A stretch of DNA of 13,091 bases, taken from positions 12,402-25,492 of the forward strand of contig DMNR01000165.1 in assembly GCA_003452655.1 (NCBI GenBank), read 5' to 3'. The notes beneath the pieces were generated by a model. It searched no databases, was not told where the DNA came from, and saw only the letters and a list, made by a program, of their open reading frames with translations. How positions within the stretch are numbered: the stretch's first letter is position 1; every line of letters begins with the position of its first letter. The stretch comes from Actinomycetota bacterium (GTDB taxonomy: Bacteria > Actinomycetota > Actinomycetes > S36-B12 > UBA10799). The position numbers and the translations under genes are program-made. This document shows positions 1-7,930 of the stretch, piece by piece.

Positions 1-1312
1 AAAGGGCGGCTGGTACGCCACCGGCCCGAAGTACTACATCGGAAACGGCAACGTCGCAGGCCGCCTCAGCGTGTTCGGGAAGTTCGCCGATGATGATCCC
101 GAACGCCCAGGCGAGTACGTCTTCTTCCTTGCAGACACTCAGCATGCCGCGTACTCGCTACAGAAGAACGTCGTTCACGGGTCGATGTATGTATCAGCGT
201 TCCGGCTCGACAAATATCCCGTTGCCCAGGCGGACATCCTTCACACCGGCAAGGCCGCTTGGGATGCGGCACTCGCCACCATCAATGTTGGAAAGGTGAA
301 CCTCGGATGGGCAAGCATTGGGATCAGTGAGCATGCCTTCTATGAGGCTGTCTCTCATGCAAACAACCGAATTCTGTACGGCAACGCAGTCACGCAATTC
401 CCACACGTTCGCCGCATGCTTGCCGATGCGTATGCGCGTCTGATTGCGATGAAGTTGTATGCGGTGCGCTCGGCCGATTACTTCCGCAGTGCTTCCCCGG
501 ACGATCGTCGCTACCTCCTTTTCAACCCGATCACCAAGATGAAGGTGTCGATGGAGGGCGAACGCGTCATCGACTTGCTGTGGGACGTGATCGCTGCTCG
601 CGGTTTCGAAAAGGACACCTACTTCGAGCAGGCCGTCAGTCACATCAGGGCTTTGCCGAAGCTTGAAGGAACCGTGCACGTGAACTTGGCGTTGGCGCTG
701 AAGTTCCTGCCGCAGTACTTGGCCGCCGCGGTCGGTCAGGGCGAACAGTATTCCGCTGTGCCGGCACGCAACGAAGCTGCAGATGACGACTACTTGTTCG
801 CTCAGGGTTCAGCCAGTGGTCTGTCTAAGATCCCGTTCCACGATCCTCGCCCGGCGTTTGCTCGTTTCGCAAATCTGCCCAACGTCGCAACCTTCATCGA
901 GCAGATGCACGCGATGGGTGATCTCGTCGCGACGAATCCGCCCTCCAAGGAACAATCACAAGATCTGGACTTCCTGCTGGACCTCGGTCAACTATTCACC
1001 CAGGTCGTTTACGCGCAGTTGGTGTGTGAGTCCGCGGCGCTAGCCATCGATGAACAGCCCGGCGGCAGACGAGAATCCAGCGTGTCGGACTGCAGCGACT
1101 TGACCGAAGCCCACGTTGATCGAATTTTCGCGGTATTCGTTAAGGACTTTAGCCAGTACGCGCTATCGCTCAGTTCGCAGCCAGCGGCTACTGAGGCTCA
1201 GCGTGACAAGGCTCTCGCCTTGATCAAGCACCCGGTGATTGACGCCGACTCCGAGGCCACGTTTGTTGCAGAGGTGCTGTCATACGACGGCGCCTATTCG
1301 ATGGCGCCGTAA
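1..1312 (+). CDS. Acyl-CoA dehydrogenase, 3' part (5' end outside window)
   Basis: The reading frame is open from base 2, so the gene starts upstream; the GTG at 71 is internal. About 436 residues are visible. The first visible residues include a tyrosine-rich stretch followed by NGN, typical of the central beta domain of the FAD-dependent acyl-CoA dehydrogenase fold. The all-alpha C-terminal domain follows. LEGT at bases 662-673 resembles the YEGT motif of the family, whose glutamate (codon 665-667) would be the catalytic base that removes the alpha proton. After this motif the chain runs on for more than 200 residues, longer than in small acyl-CoA dehydrogenases and more like the large actinobacterial FadE proteins. 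The expected role is the first oxidation of a fatty acyl-CoA, with electrons passed to electron-transferring flavoprotein; the substrate cannot be told. It converges on the ClC gene with 13 bases between the stops. Confidence 0.9.
   Translation, partial: KGGWYATGPKYYIGNGNVAGRLSVFGKFADDDPERPGEYVFFLADTQHAAYSLQKNVVHGSMYVSAFRLDKYPVAQADILHTGKAAWDAALATINVGKVNLGWASIGISEHAFYEAVSHANNRILYGNAVTQFPHVRRMLADAYARLIAMKLYAVRSADYFRSASPDDRRYLLFNPITKMKVSMEGERVIDLLWDVIAARGFEKDTYFEQAVSHIRALPKLEGTVHVNLALALKFLPQYLAAAVGQGEQYSAVPARNEAADDDYLFAQGSASGLSKIPFHDPRPAFARFANLPNVATFIEQMHAMGDLVATNPPSKEQSQDLDFLLDLGQLFTQVVYAQLVCESAALAIDEQPGGRRESSVSDCSDLTEAHVDRIFAVFVKDFSQYALSLSSQPAATEAQRDKALALIKHPVIDADSEATFVAEVLSYDGAYSMAP
1287..1310. 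terminator. Perfect 8-bp hairpin at convergent gene ends
   Basis: ACGGCGCC (1287-1294) is followed after 8 bases by its exact reverse complement GGCGCCGT (1303-1310). The right arm runs into the first base of the TAA stop of the acyl-CoA dehydrogenase gene. It lies just before the convergent ClC stop at 1326. There is no T-tract, so it could be a U-less actinobacterial terminator working in either direction, or simply a GC-rich coding palindrome. Confidence 0.35.
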
Positions 1313-1325
1313 GGGCTGGGCTTCG

Positions 1326-2618
1326 TCAAACACTGCGGGCATCGGTCTGAGTGGATGAGGCAGATGTCGATCCCATGCACACCATGGCGATGCCGATCGC
1401 AACAATCCCGAGCGCGATCGGCATCGCACTACCCGAAATCTCGGCGAGGAGTCCCGCTGTTGCGAGTGGGAGGCGATAACCCGCCCCAAGAAACGCGCAA
1501 GCTCCGGCAAGCGCCAACAGTGTGGGATTCTCCAGGCCCAGTAAACCTGCAACCAAGGTGCCGAGCAGGATCCCGTTGACCGCCATCGAAGTAAACACCC
1601 CGCCGCCTCCGCCTGCCGCCACACAGAGCAACACTGAGGCCAGGCGGATCACGAGTGCGGCGAGGAGCAGCAACAGCGCCGGTGACGATCCAACAGTAGG
1701 CAGCGCCCAGCTGGTTGCGACATAACCGGGGCCGGCGGTGATTGCGGTTCCCGTGATGACCCAAGCCGTCATCGCGAGCAGACTCAGAACCACTCCTGCC
1801 AACCCGGCCCGAAGCCAGGGGGACGAGCCATCTTTGAACCCGCGGGTGCGGCCCATGATCCACACGAACCCGCGGGCGCCACCGCCACACAATGCTCCGA
1901 CGATGAGAACGCCGACAGCCTCTTTGGGGCCGATGTCATGGGGGACGTAGGTCATAAGCGAGCGCGCATTGTGCGTCAGGCTCGCCGCCGCAAACGATGC
2001 ACCTGCCGCCAGCACTGCCGGAACAAGGCGACGAGCATCCAGTCGATTCCGGAATGGCATCTCGAGGCCGTAGAAGGCGCCGAGTACCGGTGAGGAGAAG
2101 ACGGTTGCAATTCCAGCCGAGGCGCCGCAGACAAGTAGGAGGTTCCGGCCTTCCGGTCGCGCCAAGTAGTCCAGGCGTTTGCGAAAGATGCGTCGTAGAA
2201 GAATTCCAATCGAACTGCCCACCAGGACGGACTGCGATTCCAGCCCCTGCGAGCCACCGAGGCCGACCGTGGTTGCCCCCGACAGGATTCGTCCTGGTGC
2301 CTGGTTGACCGGATACCGCTCGTCAGGGTGGTGGTAGTAGTACGGGTAGAGCTCGGCGGTTCCTGGGTGGGTGGTGCCGGCAACCTTCACCATCGCGAAT
2401 CGGGTGAGGACGAATACGCCAACGCAGGGAATCGCGAACCAAAGGCCCGGAAGCCCCAGAATTACGCGATCAAGCAGGAAGTCCTCGATGACGCGAACGA
2501 GGAGGCCGACAAGGGCTCCCGTGATGGCGCCGACCACGATCGGAACGACCAGCAACACCCGCCAGGTCAGATGGGGGTCGCTGTCGATCACGGGTGCTTC
2601 GCGATCAACCGGGCTCAC
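1326..2618 (-). CDS. ClC-family chloride channel / anion transporter
   Basis: The 430-residue protein is almost entirely hydrophobic helices, as expected for the ClC fold, and has about the length of compact bacterial ClC proteins. Signature segments appear in the right order: a GTTHP segment (residues 81-85) where GSGIP is usual; GLESQ (125-129) in the GREGP position, keeping the gating glutamate as E127; a segment with SSPVLGAFYGLE (175-186) matching the conserved NAPLAG...E stretch; and GGVFTS (339-344) matching GGIF.P. It is probably an inner-membrane Cl-/H+ exchanger or anion channel; whether it carries chloride or another anion cannot be decided. No CBS domains are present. The GTG at 2618 is the only possible first start, because an in-frame TAA lies three codons upstream. 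No clear Shine-Dalgarno is visible. It lies 47 bases downstream of the carboxypeptidase gene on the same strand. Confidence 0.88.
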   Translation of the reverse strand: MSPVDREAPVIDSDPHLTWRVLLVVPIVVGAITGALVGLLVRVIEDFLLDRVILGLPGLWFAIPCVGVFVLTRFAMVKVAGTTHPGTAELYPYYYHHPDERYPVNQAPGRILSGATTVGLGGSQGLESQSVLVGSSIGILLRRIFRKRLDYLARPEGRNLLLVCGASAGIATVFSSPVLGAFYGLEMPFRNRLDARRLVPAVLAAGASFAAASLTHNARSLMTYVPHDIGPKEAVGVLIVGALCGGGARGFVWIMGRTRGFKDGSSPWLRAGLAGVVLSLLAMTAWVITGTAITAGPGYVATSWALPTVGSSPALLLLLAALVIRLASVLLCVAAGGGGGVFTSMAVNGILLGTLVAGLLGLENPTLLALAGACAFLGAGYRLPLATAGLLAEISGSAMPIALGIVAIGIAMVCMGSTSASSTQTDARSV

Positions 2619-2635
2619 AGCGGTTTAGCGTGTCA

Positions 2636-2662
2636 GACGAGCACCCGCTGTGGCGTGCTGTC
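2636..2662 (-). terminator. Hairpin after the carboxypeptidase gene
   Basis: GAC-g-AGCAC (2636-2644) pairs with GTGCT-GTC (2655-2662): an 8-bp stem with one bulged G and a 10-base loop. It begins 3 bases beyond the carboxypeptidase stop and ends before the ClC start, which suits a terminator separating the two minus-strand genes. No T-tract follows, so the call is tentative. Confidence 0.35.
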
Positions 2663-2665
2663 GGA

Positions 2666-4150
2666 TCAGTAACAGCCGGTCAGAGTTGCGGCCAACTTGT
2701 CGACATTGCGGCGAGTAGTTAGTGGTGAGACCCGCTGGGGCCGAGAATTGACCAGGTATGAGAAGGCCTTGAGTCGACCGTCCTTGCCGATCGCGAGCCC
2801 CGACAGCCCGACGGTGTCGAACAGCGTGCCGGTCTTCGCGCGAAGGAGGCCCCGCGCGCACTTGGTGGGGCTTGTGGTGAATCTTCCGGCGCCCGCAGAC
2901 AAGGTGCCGGAAATGCCGGCCAACGGCATGCCCTGACCCCAGTAGACCGGCGCCAGTTCAGGGTGGGTCGTCGAGTCGGCGACGCGCTGCAAGATCGTCG
3001 TCAGAGCTAGGGGGGTCAAGCGGTCGTTGCGGCTGACTCCGCTGCCGCCCGCCAGGGACGTCGATGCCAGCGGGATTCCCAATGCCGAGAGAACCTCAGC
3101 TGCCGCGCGCGAACTATTCGCCCAGTTGGGCACGTAACCCTTCTCGGCGGCAACGTTGCGGAACAGCATCTCTGCCACGTTGTTTTCACTGACCTGAAGC
3201 ATGTACTTCACTTGATTGGCGAGTGTGCTGCCGCTGTAACTCCCGAGTTGTTCCGCGCCTGCTCCGCTGGCACGCCCGGCGAACGAACCTGTCAGTCCAA
3301 ACGACTTCAACGCGCTACCAAAGTAAGCGGCCGCATTCGCCGAGGAGTCCATTGAATAGTCCCCGTCGATTCCCAGGGGGCGAACTGGGCGCACCACCGT
3401 CGGTTCGTAGCCGCTGCGCCAACCCGCTGGTCGTGTCGGGGTGGCGTAGAACGAGTCATCGACGTAGACCGATACGGCACGGCGAGCAGCTGGATACACG
3501 ATTTTGCATGGCTTCTTCTTGGTGGACTTCACGCGTTTGCCTTTGCGGATGCAGGTCTTGGGTCGGTACGGCGCGGGCGTCGTGACATCGGGCAATAGGT
3601 CGGGGCGTGAGTTGATGGTTGCCGCGGTGCGCTGCGCGAGCGATGTCAATCCTGACCGCGACAGTGTTGCATCGCCGCCACCGATGATTGCGATCTTGCC
3701 TTTGCCAAGGGAGACAACCCGCGTGTTGAACGTCTTGTCAGGACCCATCGTCCGCAATGCCGTCACCGCGGTGACGATCTTCATGTTGGAGGCCGGGAGT
3801 AACCCGCTAGTTGCCCGCCTGGACCAAAGTTCCGCGCCGCTGTCGATGTCGATGACTTGGCCCGCGTAGTTCGACCCAACGGCCTTACGGAACGCCTTGG
3901 TGACCGCTCGGGTTGGCAGCAGTTGCGCGATCCGGGCGTTCGCTGACGCGGTGTCGACGAGAGCCCGCTGGCTGAACTGGCCGCCCGGTGATCCGGTGAG
4001 GGCGACCTGTTCCCCGGCAGCGATGAGGCGGCGCGAGGCAGTAGCTTCTGGGTCGGAGGATGCTGCCGCCACGGGGGTGCTGATTGCCCCGGCGGCAATG
4101 CACAGTGCGAGGCCGGCAAGCACTGGGGAAGAGAAACGGCGCAATGTCAT
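2666..4150 (-). CDS. dacB: D-alanyl-D-alanine carboxypeptidase / endopeptidase, PBP4 (peptidase S13) family
   Basis: This is a secreted, low-molecular-weight penicillin-binding protein that trims or cleaves peptidoglycan stem peptides outside the membrane. Counting from the ATG at 4150 it has 494 residues. The N-terminus is a signal peptide: basic residues, a hydrophobic run to about residue 22, and alanine-rich cleavage sites near 27-31. The three active-site motifs are present: SNMK (S121-K124, nucleophile serine), SEN (321-323) and KTGT (439-442). A lysine-rich loop sits between two cysteines (C200 and C215) in the region between the first two motifs. A GTG three codons upstream (4159) would also work. 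I prefer the ATG because TAGCGT lies 7 bases before it, as for a leaderless mRNA, and neither start has a convincing Shine-Dalgarno. It is divergent from the GH18 gene, suggesting a joint cell-wall role. Confidence 0.92.
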   Translation of the reverse strand: MTLRRFSSPVLAGLALCIAAGAISTPVAAASSDPEATASRRLIAAGEQVALTGSPGGQFSQRALVDTASANARIAQLLPTRAVTKAFRKAVGSNYAGQVIDIDSGAELWSRRATSGLLPASNMKIVTAVTALRTMGPDKTFNTRVVSLGKGKIAIIGGGDATLSRSGLTSLAQRTAATINSRPDLLPDVTTPAPYRPKTCIRKGKRVKSTKKKPCKIVYPAARRAVSVYVDDSFYATPTRPAGWRSGYEPTVVRPVRPLGIDGDYSMDSSANAAAYFGSALKSFGLTGSFAGRASGAGAEQLGSYSGSTLANQVKYMLQVSENNVAEMLFRNVAAEKGYVPNWANSSRAAAEVLSALGIPLASTSLAGGSGVSRNDRLTPLALTTILQRVADSTTHPELAPVYWGQGMPLAGISGTLSAGAGRFTTSPTKCARGLLRAKTGTLFDTVGLSGLAIGKDGRLKAFSYLVNSRPQRVSPLTTRRNVDKLAATLTGCY

Positions 4151-4157
4151 GCCTGGC

Positions 4158-4163
4158 ACGCTA
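4158..4163 (-). promoter_or_regulatory. Possible -10 element of dacB (leaderless)
   Basis: On the minus strand TAGCGT ends 7 bases before the ATG at 4150. This fits TANNNT with transcription starting at or next to the start codon. No good -35 is visible. Confidence 0.3.
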
Positions 4164-4310
4164 ACCGGTGCAGCGCCGTGCGCAGCTCATCTGAGATTCC
4201 GGTTTGGTCAAAATTTCGACAAATACCTGGCATCTCGGCGCGGATCTGCGCAAAGTGGTGACGTAACGTTGCCGATAACCACTAGGTGACGATCTTGCCG
4301 GGAGGCTCCA
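4160..4310. promoter_or_regulatory. Divergent intergenic region between dacB and the GH18 gene
   Basis: This is the only regulatory space for two exported cell-wall enzymes, so it should hold both promoters. It contains an inverted repeat AGTGGT (4254-4259) / ACCACT (4278-4283) separated by 18 bases that include the palindrome AACGTT. This could be an operator or a weak stem in the GH18 leader. The 4200-4235 part is AT-rich relative to its surroundings. I see no riboswitch-like structure. Confidence 0.45.
4300..4305 (+). promoter_or_regulatory. Strong Shine-Dalgarno of the GH18 gene
   Basis: GGGAGG lies 5 bases before the ATG at 4311 and fixes that start. It contrasts with most other genes in the window, which lack such a site. 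Confidence 0.7.
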
Positions 4311-5804
4311 ATGGGAACGACTGACTCGACGCGGGCAGCGACACCGCGTCGTCGTCGCGCCCGAATCCTACGAGGCCTGACAACGGCGGTCATTGCCTGT
4401 GCAGTTGGAGTCGTTGGCCTACCGGCGGTCTCGGGCGCAAGCGCGGTAGCGCCAGCGGTGGGTGGCACCCCCAAGCGCATGATGAGCGGTTGGCTTCCGT
4501 ATTGGACGACAGCCGCATCCGTCGATGCCGTCGTCGCGAATTCAGACCTGTTTAACGATGTGTCTCCTTTTTGGCACAACGCGGCCAAGAGTTCCTCGAC
4601 GCCCTCTGGGGTGACGATTCAGAACAACTCGTTGAGCTCGGGCTCGCGAGCATCGAATCTGGCCACCCTCCGAGGACGCGGGGTCGCGATTCTTCCGTCG
4701 ATCACCGATGGGACGGGTGCCGGTCATCTCAGCTCAGTGATGAAGAGTGGTGCAAAGCGGGCGGCGCTCGTTAGCCAGATCGTCAATCTGGTCGCGGCAA
4801 ACGGATATGACGGAATCGACCTGGACTTCGAGAAGTTCGCGTTCAGCGATGGGGAGTCCACTTGGGCCGCAACGCGCCCGGCATGGGTCGCATTTGTTGC
4901 TGCGCTCGGCAGCCAACTGCATGCCCGTGGCAAACAACTGGCCGTTTCCGTCCCGCCCATGGGTGTCACCGGGAACAACTACTGGGTGTACGACTGGGCG
5001 GGAATTGAGCCGCACATCGACAAACTGCGCATCATGGCCTACGACTACTCGTGGAGCTCGCCAGGTCCAATCGGTGGTCCACTGAGTTGGGTGAGGAAGG
5101 TCGCCGCCTACGCGGTGAGCGTCTTGCCTCCGTCGAAGGTTCAGTTGGGAACACCCACCTACGGCCGCGACTGGGTGAAGAGCAAATCGGGCTCGGGATG
5201 CCCGTCCACGTCACAGAAGGTGTACGACTCGAAGAACATCGGTTCAGCGATCAGCGGAGTGCCGGAAAGCAGTTGGCGTCGCGATGCTGCCTCAGCAGAG
5301 CGCTACTTCAACTACACCGTGACGTATGGCAGCTGCCGAGTAAGCCGCAGTGCATGGCTTCCGGATGCTGCGACAGTCGACGCGCGGGCGCGGATTGCCA
5401 GCGAGTACGGCCTCAACGGAATCGCCACGTGGACCATTGGCGGGGAACAGGCAAGCCAATGGGCCCCGCTTCGCGAGATCGCCCGCACCTTGCCGTTCTC
5501 GGCGCCGGATGGTCCTCGCAGTCAAGCGGTCAGCGTCAAGGTCACGAAGAAGACCGGCAAGAAGGGGCGCAAAGTCACGATCAAGGGCGGAATCAGTCCT
5601 GCCCGAGCGGGCGTCACGGTTCGCCTGCAGGTCAAAAAGGGCGGCAAATGGAAGTCCGTAAAGTCTGTGAAGACTCTCGGATCGGGCAGCTACAAGACCT
5701 CCATCAAGCAGTCAGCTAACCGCAGTGTCTACCGGATCAAGGTTGTTGGATCCGCGCGCTATCTCACCAAGTACAGCGGGAGCTTCACTATTCGAGCGAG
5801 CTAA
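4311..5804 (+). CDS. Secreted glycoside hydrolase family 18 protein with basic C-terminal domain
   Basis: The protein has 497 residues. An arginine-rich N-terminus (13-21) and a hydrophobic stretch (about 22-45) form a signal peptide, so it acts outside the cell. The catalytic barrel spans about residues 55-395. It carries the GH18 signature DGIDLDFE (167-174), in which D170, D172 and E174 form the DxDxE catalytic set and E174 is the acid. MAYDYSW (242-248) matches the conserved family-18 segment that binds the substrate N-acetyl group. Two cysteines (C297, C342) may form a disulfide. The sequence resembles the YaaH/SleL-like branch that cleaves beta-1,4-linked N-acetylglucosamine in peptidoglycan; chitin is an alternative substrate. 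Residues about 404-497 are a lysine-rich, beta-strand-rich domain resembling bacterial Ig-like wall-binding modules. It is divergent from dacB, and its TAA abuts the convergent stop of the next gene. Confidence 0.9.
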   Translation: MGTTDSTRAATPRRRRARILRGLTTAVIACAVGVVGLPAVSGASAVAPAVGGTPKRMMSGWLPYWTTAASVDAVVANSDLFNDVSPFWHNAAKSSSTPSGVTIQNNSLSSGSRASNLATLRGRGVAILPSITDGTGAGHLSSVMKSGAKRAALVSQIVNLVAANGYDGIDLDFEKFAFSDGESTWAATRPAWVAFVAALGSQLHARGKQLAVSVPPMGVTGNNYWVYDWAGIEPHIDKLRIMAYDYSWSSPGPIGGPLSWVRKVAAYAVSVLPPSKVQLGTPTYGRDWVKSKSGSGCPSTSQKVYDSKNIGSAISGVPESSWRRDAASAERYFNYTVTYGSCRVSRSAWLPDAATVDARARIASEYGLNGIATWTIGGEQASQWAPLREIARTLPFSAPDGPRSQAVSVKVTKKTGKKGRKVTIKGGISPARAGVTVRLQVKKGGKWKSVKSVKTLGSGSYKTSIKQSANRSVYRIKVVGSARYLTKYSGSFTIRAS

Positions 5805-5812
5805 CTAGCTCG
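5797..5812. terminator. Short palindrome over two abutting stop codons
   Basis: CGAGCT (5797-5802), four bases, then AGCTCG (5807-5812) form a 6-bp stem spanning the GH18 TAA and the minus-strand TAG at 5805-5807. It is the only dyad at this convergent junction, so it is a candidate bidirectional terminator, but it is short and has no T-tract. Confidence 0.25.
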
Positions 5813-7586
5813 ATGCTGGTGGGATGCTCGCTGCGGGCAAGTCAAACCAGCGCAAGGATTCAAATCCGCCAGGATCAACGCCGTATGCAGCAAGATCAGC
5901 ACTGCGGGGCTCCGCCAGTGGTGCGGGATCAGCGGCCAACAGGATTGCCTCGGCCTCGGCTAACTGGCGAACCAACACGGATTCACTCGCGTGATCGTCT
6001 CTGTGCGGGTAATGAAGTGATCCCTCGCTGTCGTACTCGATGTCATATAGGTGAAGCGGTGTTCCGCGTTGCTTTGATGAGTGATGCCAGATCCCGGTGA
6101 CGGGATTGAACTGGTACTTGTCGAGGAGACGCCAGCCGTGACTGGCCACCATCGCGACCGCGCGCACCACGTAGTCGAAGACGGCTTCGGAGATGAAGTA
6201 GTTGAAGTTGATGCGCGTCCAGCCAGGCTTGATGCCCTCGCAGCCGCGGGAAACCTCGCGTTCGAAATCCCGGCTACGTTCGATATCCACACCGAGGAGT
6301 GCATGTCCGTACGGCCCAGCACACGAACACCCGCCACGTGCCTGAATCCCGAACAGGTCGTTGAGAATCGCGACCACCGCATTGTGGTGCAGATAGCGGC
6401 CCGTCGGTGTGCGAATTGTGAACGAGATGATTGACAACCGCTCGGCCTTCTTGTTCCCCAGGATGTCCATTCGTGGATGCCCATCCCAGGCGGCCAGGGC
6501 GCGCTGTAGATAGTCGTCTTCATGCGCGCGAATCGTCTCGACACCGACCGCTTGCTTGAGTTGCATGACGAGCCCTGCTCGAATCGCTTCAACAATTGCT
6601 GGCGTCCCGGCCTCTTCTCTGCGCACGGGGTCCTCGACGTATTGATGGTCGTCGGCGTTGACGTAGGTGACCGTTCCACCGCCCACCACATCGGGAACGC
6701 GGTTCGTCAGAAGGTCACGCCGGACGACGAGTACTCCAGGTGTGCCAGGCCCGCCGATGAACTTGTGCGGTGAAAGGAAGACTGCGTCCTTCGCCGACTG
6801 GGGGTCGCTGTCTGGCTGCATCTTGATGTCGACATAGGGGCCGGCGGCCGCGAAGTCCCAGAACGCGAGTGCCCCGTGGTGGTGGAGCAGACGAGTGATG
6901 CCGGTGGTGTCGCTGACGATTCCGGTGACGTTGCTGGCAGCGCTGAAAGCGCCGATCTTGAGGCTGCGGTCGCTGTACCGGAGGAGTTCCCGGTCGAGCG
7001 CGGATTGGTCGATATGACCGTCGGCATCCTCCGGAATCCGAATGACATCGCAGATCGACTCCCGCCAGGGCAGTTCATTGCTGTGATGTTCAAACGGTCC
7101 GATGAAGACAACCGGACGTTCCGTCAACGGGATTTGCTCGCTGAAGTGATACCGGTCGTCGAGTTCGGCCGGAATGCGCAGATTCATGATCCCGATGAGG
7201 CGGTCGATCGCCCCAGTTGTGCCTGAACCCGCGAAAATCACGGCGTAGTCGTCGGTCGCGTTGACTGCGGCGGCGACCAAAGACCGAGCGTCCTCGCGAA
7301 AGATTGTGGTCTGAAGGCCCGTGCCGCTGCTTTCGGTGTGAGTGTTGGCGTATTGCGGTAGAACTTCGGTCCGGATGAAGTCCTCAATGAATCCAACTGC
7401 TCGGCCGCTGGCCGTGTAATCGGCATACGTCACGCGTTTGGGTCCGAAAGGTCCGTTGACCAGCTGGTCATCACCGATGAGGGACTGTCTGATGCGCTCG
7501 AGCAGCGGTGGCTCCGGCAGATCATGGCTTCGTGGGTGCACTTGAATTTGCCAGGTTGGCTCATCAGCCGAAAGTTCGGAATTCAC
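5805..7586 (-). CDS. Class-V aminotransferase-fold PLP enzyme, cysteine-desulfurase-like, with C-terminal extension
   Basis: The protein has 593 residues, much longer than SufS-type desulfurases (about 400). Fold-type I features are clear. HHSNELPW (167-174) matches the HHAN..PW segment whose histidine stacks on PLP. D244, in a WDFAAAGP stretch, is the aspartate that contacts the pyridine nitrogen. [13 protein letters not shown] (272-284) holds the PLP lysine, K275. RGGCSCAGP (417-425) lies where desulfurases have the loop with the persulfide cysteine; C422 aligns with that residue. It may mobilise sulfur from cysteine, or act as a lyase on a related substrate. About 170 residues follow C422; the last 130 or so (histidine-rich near 501-532) I do not recognise. 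The GTG start is supported by TAGGCT exactly 6 bases upstream (leaderless pattern). It is divergent from clpS. Confidence 0.82.
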   Translation of the reverse strand: MNSELSADEPTWQIQVHPRSHDLPEPPLLERIRQSLIGDDQLVNGPFGPKRVTYADYTASGRAVGFIEDFIRTEVLPQYANTHTESSGTGLQTTIFREDARSLVAAAVNATDDYAVIFAGSGTTGAIDRLIGIMNLRIPAELDDRYHFSEQIPLTERPVVFIGPFEHHSNELPWRESICDVIRIPEDADGHIDQSALDRELLRYSDRSLKIGAFSAASNVTGIVSDTTGITRLLHHHGALAFWDFAAAGPYVDIKMQPDSDPQSAKDAVFLSPHKFIGGPGTPGVLVVRRDLLTNRVPDVVGGGTVTYVNADDHQYVEDPVRREEAGTPAIVEAIRAGLVMQLKQAVGVETIRAHEDDYLQRALAAWDGHPRMDILGNKKAERLSIISFTIRTPTGRYLHHNAVVAILNDLFGIQARGGCSCAGPYGHALLGVDIERSRDFEREVSRGCEGIKPGWTRINFNYFISEAVFDYVVRAVAMVASHGWRLLDKYQFNPVTGIWHHSSKQRGTPLHLYDIEYDSEGSLHYPHRDDHASESVLVRQLAEAEAILLAADPAPLAEPRSADLAAYGVDPGGFESLRWFDLPAASIPPASS

Positions 7587-7592
7587 ACCTGC

Positions 7593-7598
7593 AGCCTA
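7593..7598 (-). promoter_or_regulatory. Possible -10 element of the desulfurase-like gene (leaderless)
   Basis: On the minus strand TAGGCT is followed by 6 bases (GCAGGT) and the GTG at 7586. The AGG within those bases is too close to the start to act as a Shine-Dalgarno. No convincing -35 is seen. Confidence 0.4.
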
Positions 7599-7639
7599 CG
7601 CACCCCGTGAGCCTGCCCGAGTGTGGAATTATCGGCCAC

Positions 7640-7930
7640 GTGACTGCGGCCCCTTTCGAAATCGCTGAACCTTTGACGCATGAGGTCACCGAGACTGATA
7701 AACCATGGGCCTGCATCGTCTGGGATGACCCGGTGAATTTGATGTCCTACGTGACCTATGTGTTCATGACCTACTTCCATTATTCAAAAGAGAAGTCCCA
7801 ACAGCTGATGTTGAAGGTTCACAATGAGGGCAAGACGGCAGTCAACTCCGGGACGTTGGAGGAGATGGAACGAGATGTCGCTGCCATGCACTCATATGGG
7901 CTGTGGGCAACGATGGAACGGGACAGCTAG
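7640..7930 (+). CDS. clpS: ClpS, ATP-dependent Clp protease adaptor
   Basis: ClpS delivers N-end-rule substrates to the Clp protease and modifies ClpC/ClpA substrate choice in the cytoplasm. From the GTG at 7640 the product has 96 residues, the usual ClpS length. The core begins at W23 with VWDDPVN (27-33), corresponding to the acidic/Asn pocket that binds the substrate N-terminus; H61 in KVHNEG (59-64) is the matching pocket histidine. The end, GLWATMERD, is typical of actinobacterial ClpS. The frame is open further upstream: a GTG at 7607 is possible, but starts before 7587 would overlap the divergent gene and encode unrelated sequence. No clear Shine-Dalgarno marks either start. Its stop overlaps the start of the next gene (TAGTG), so the two are probably translationally coupled. 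Confidence 0.9.
   Translation: MTAAPFEIAEPLTHEVTETDKPWACIVWDDPVNLMSYVTYVFMTYFHYSKEKSQQLMLKVHNEGKTAVNSGTLEEMERDVAAMHSYGLWATMERDS

Noticed and set aside
194..679. 161-codon minus-strand open frame opposite the acyl-CoA dehydrogenase
   Set aside because: The plus-strand frame shows family motifs across this stretch; the antisense translation shows none.
2230..2262. Apparent replacement of the ClC gating glutamate by glutamine (GSQGL read as GREGP)
   Set aside because: An ungapped comparison over 23 positions with the E. coli ClC segment places GLESQ (125-129) opposite GREGP, which keeps the gating glutamate as E127. The GSQ match was a three-residue misalignment.
4160..4310. Riboswitch (c-di-AMP type, as seen before some actinobacterial wall hydrolases) upstream of the GH18 gene
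   Set aside because: The 151-base gap shows only one short inverted repeat and none of the multi-helix pattern expected of that riboswitch.
5051..5719. 222-codon open frame inside the GH18 gene (other frame)
   Set aside because: It lies wholly inside a clearly homologous GH18 coding sequence, its translation is low-complexity and basic, and no initiation signal precedes it.
5960..6691. 243-codon minus-strand open frame inside the desulfurase-like gene
   Set aside because: It is out of frame with a gene carrying intact PLP and cysteine motifs; its Ser/Arg/Thr-rich translation is typical of a frame-shifted GC-rich gene.
7508..7639. Longer N-terminus for ClpS starting at 7508
   Set aside because: It would overlap the start of the divergent desulfurase-like gene and add sequence with no resemblance to ClpS; the 96-residue form from 7640 fits the family length.
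7903..7929. Earlier GTG start for the DUF2017 protein
   Set aside because: It would overlap clpS by 28 bases, whereas the GTG at 7930 gives the common one-base TAGTG overlap and leaves family-like sequence intact.
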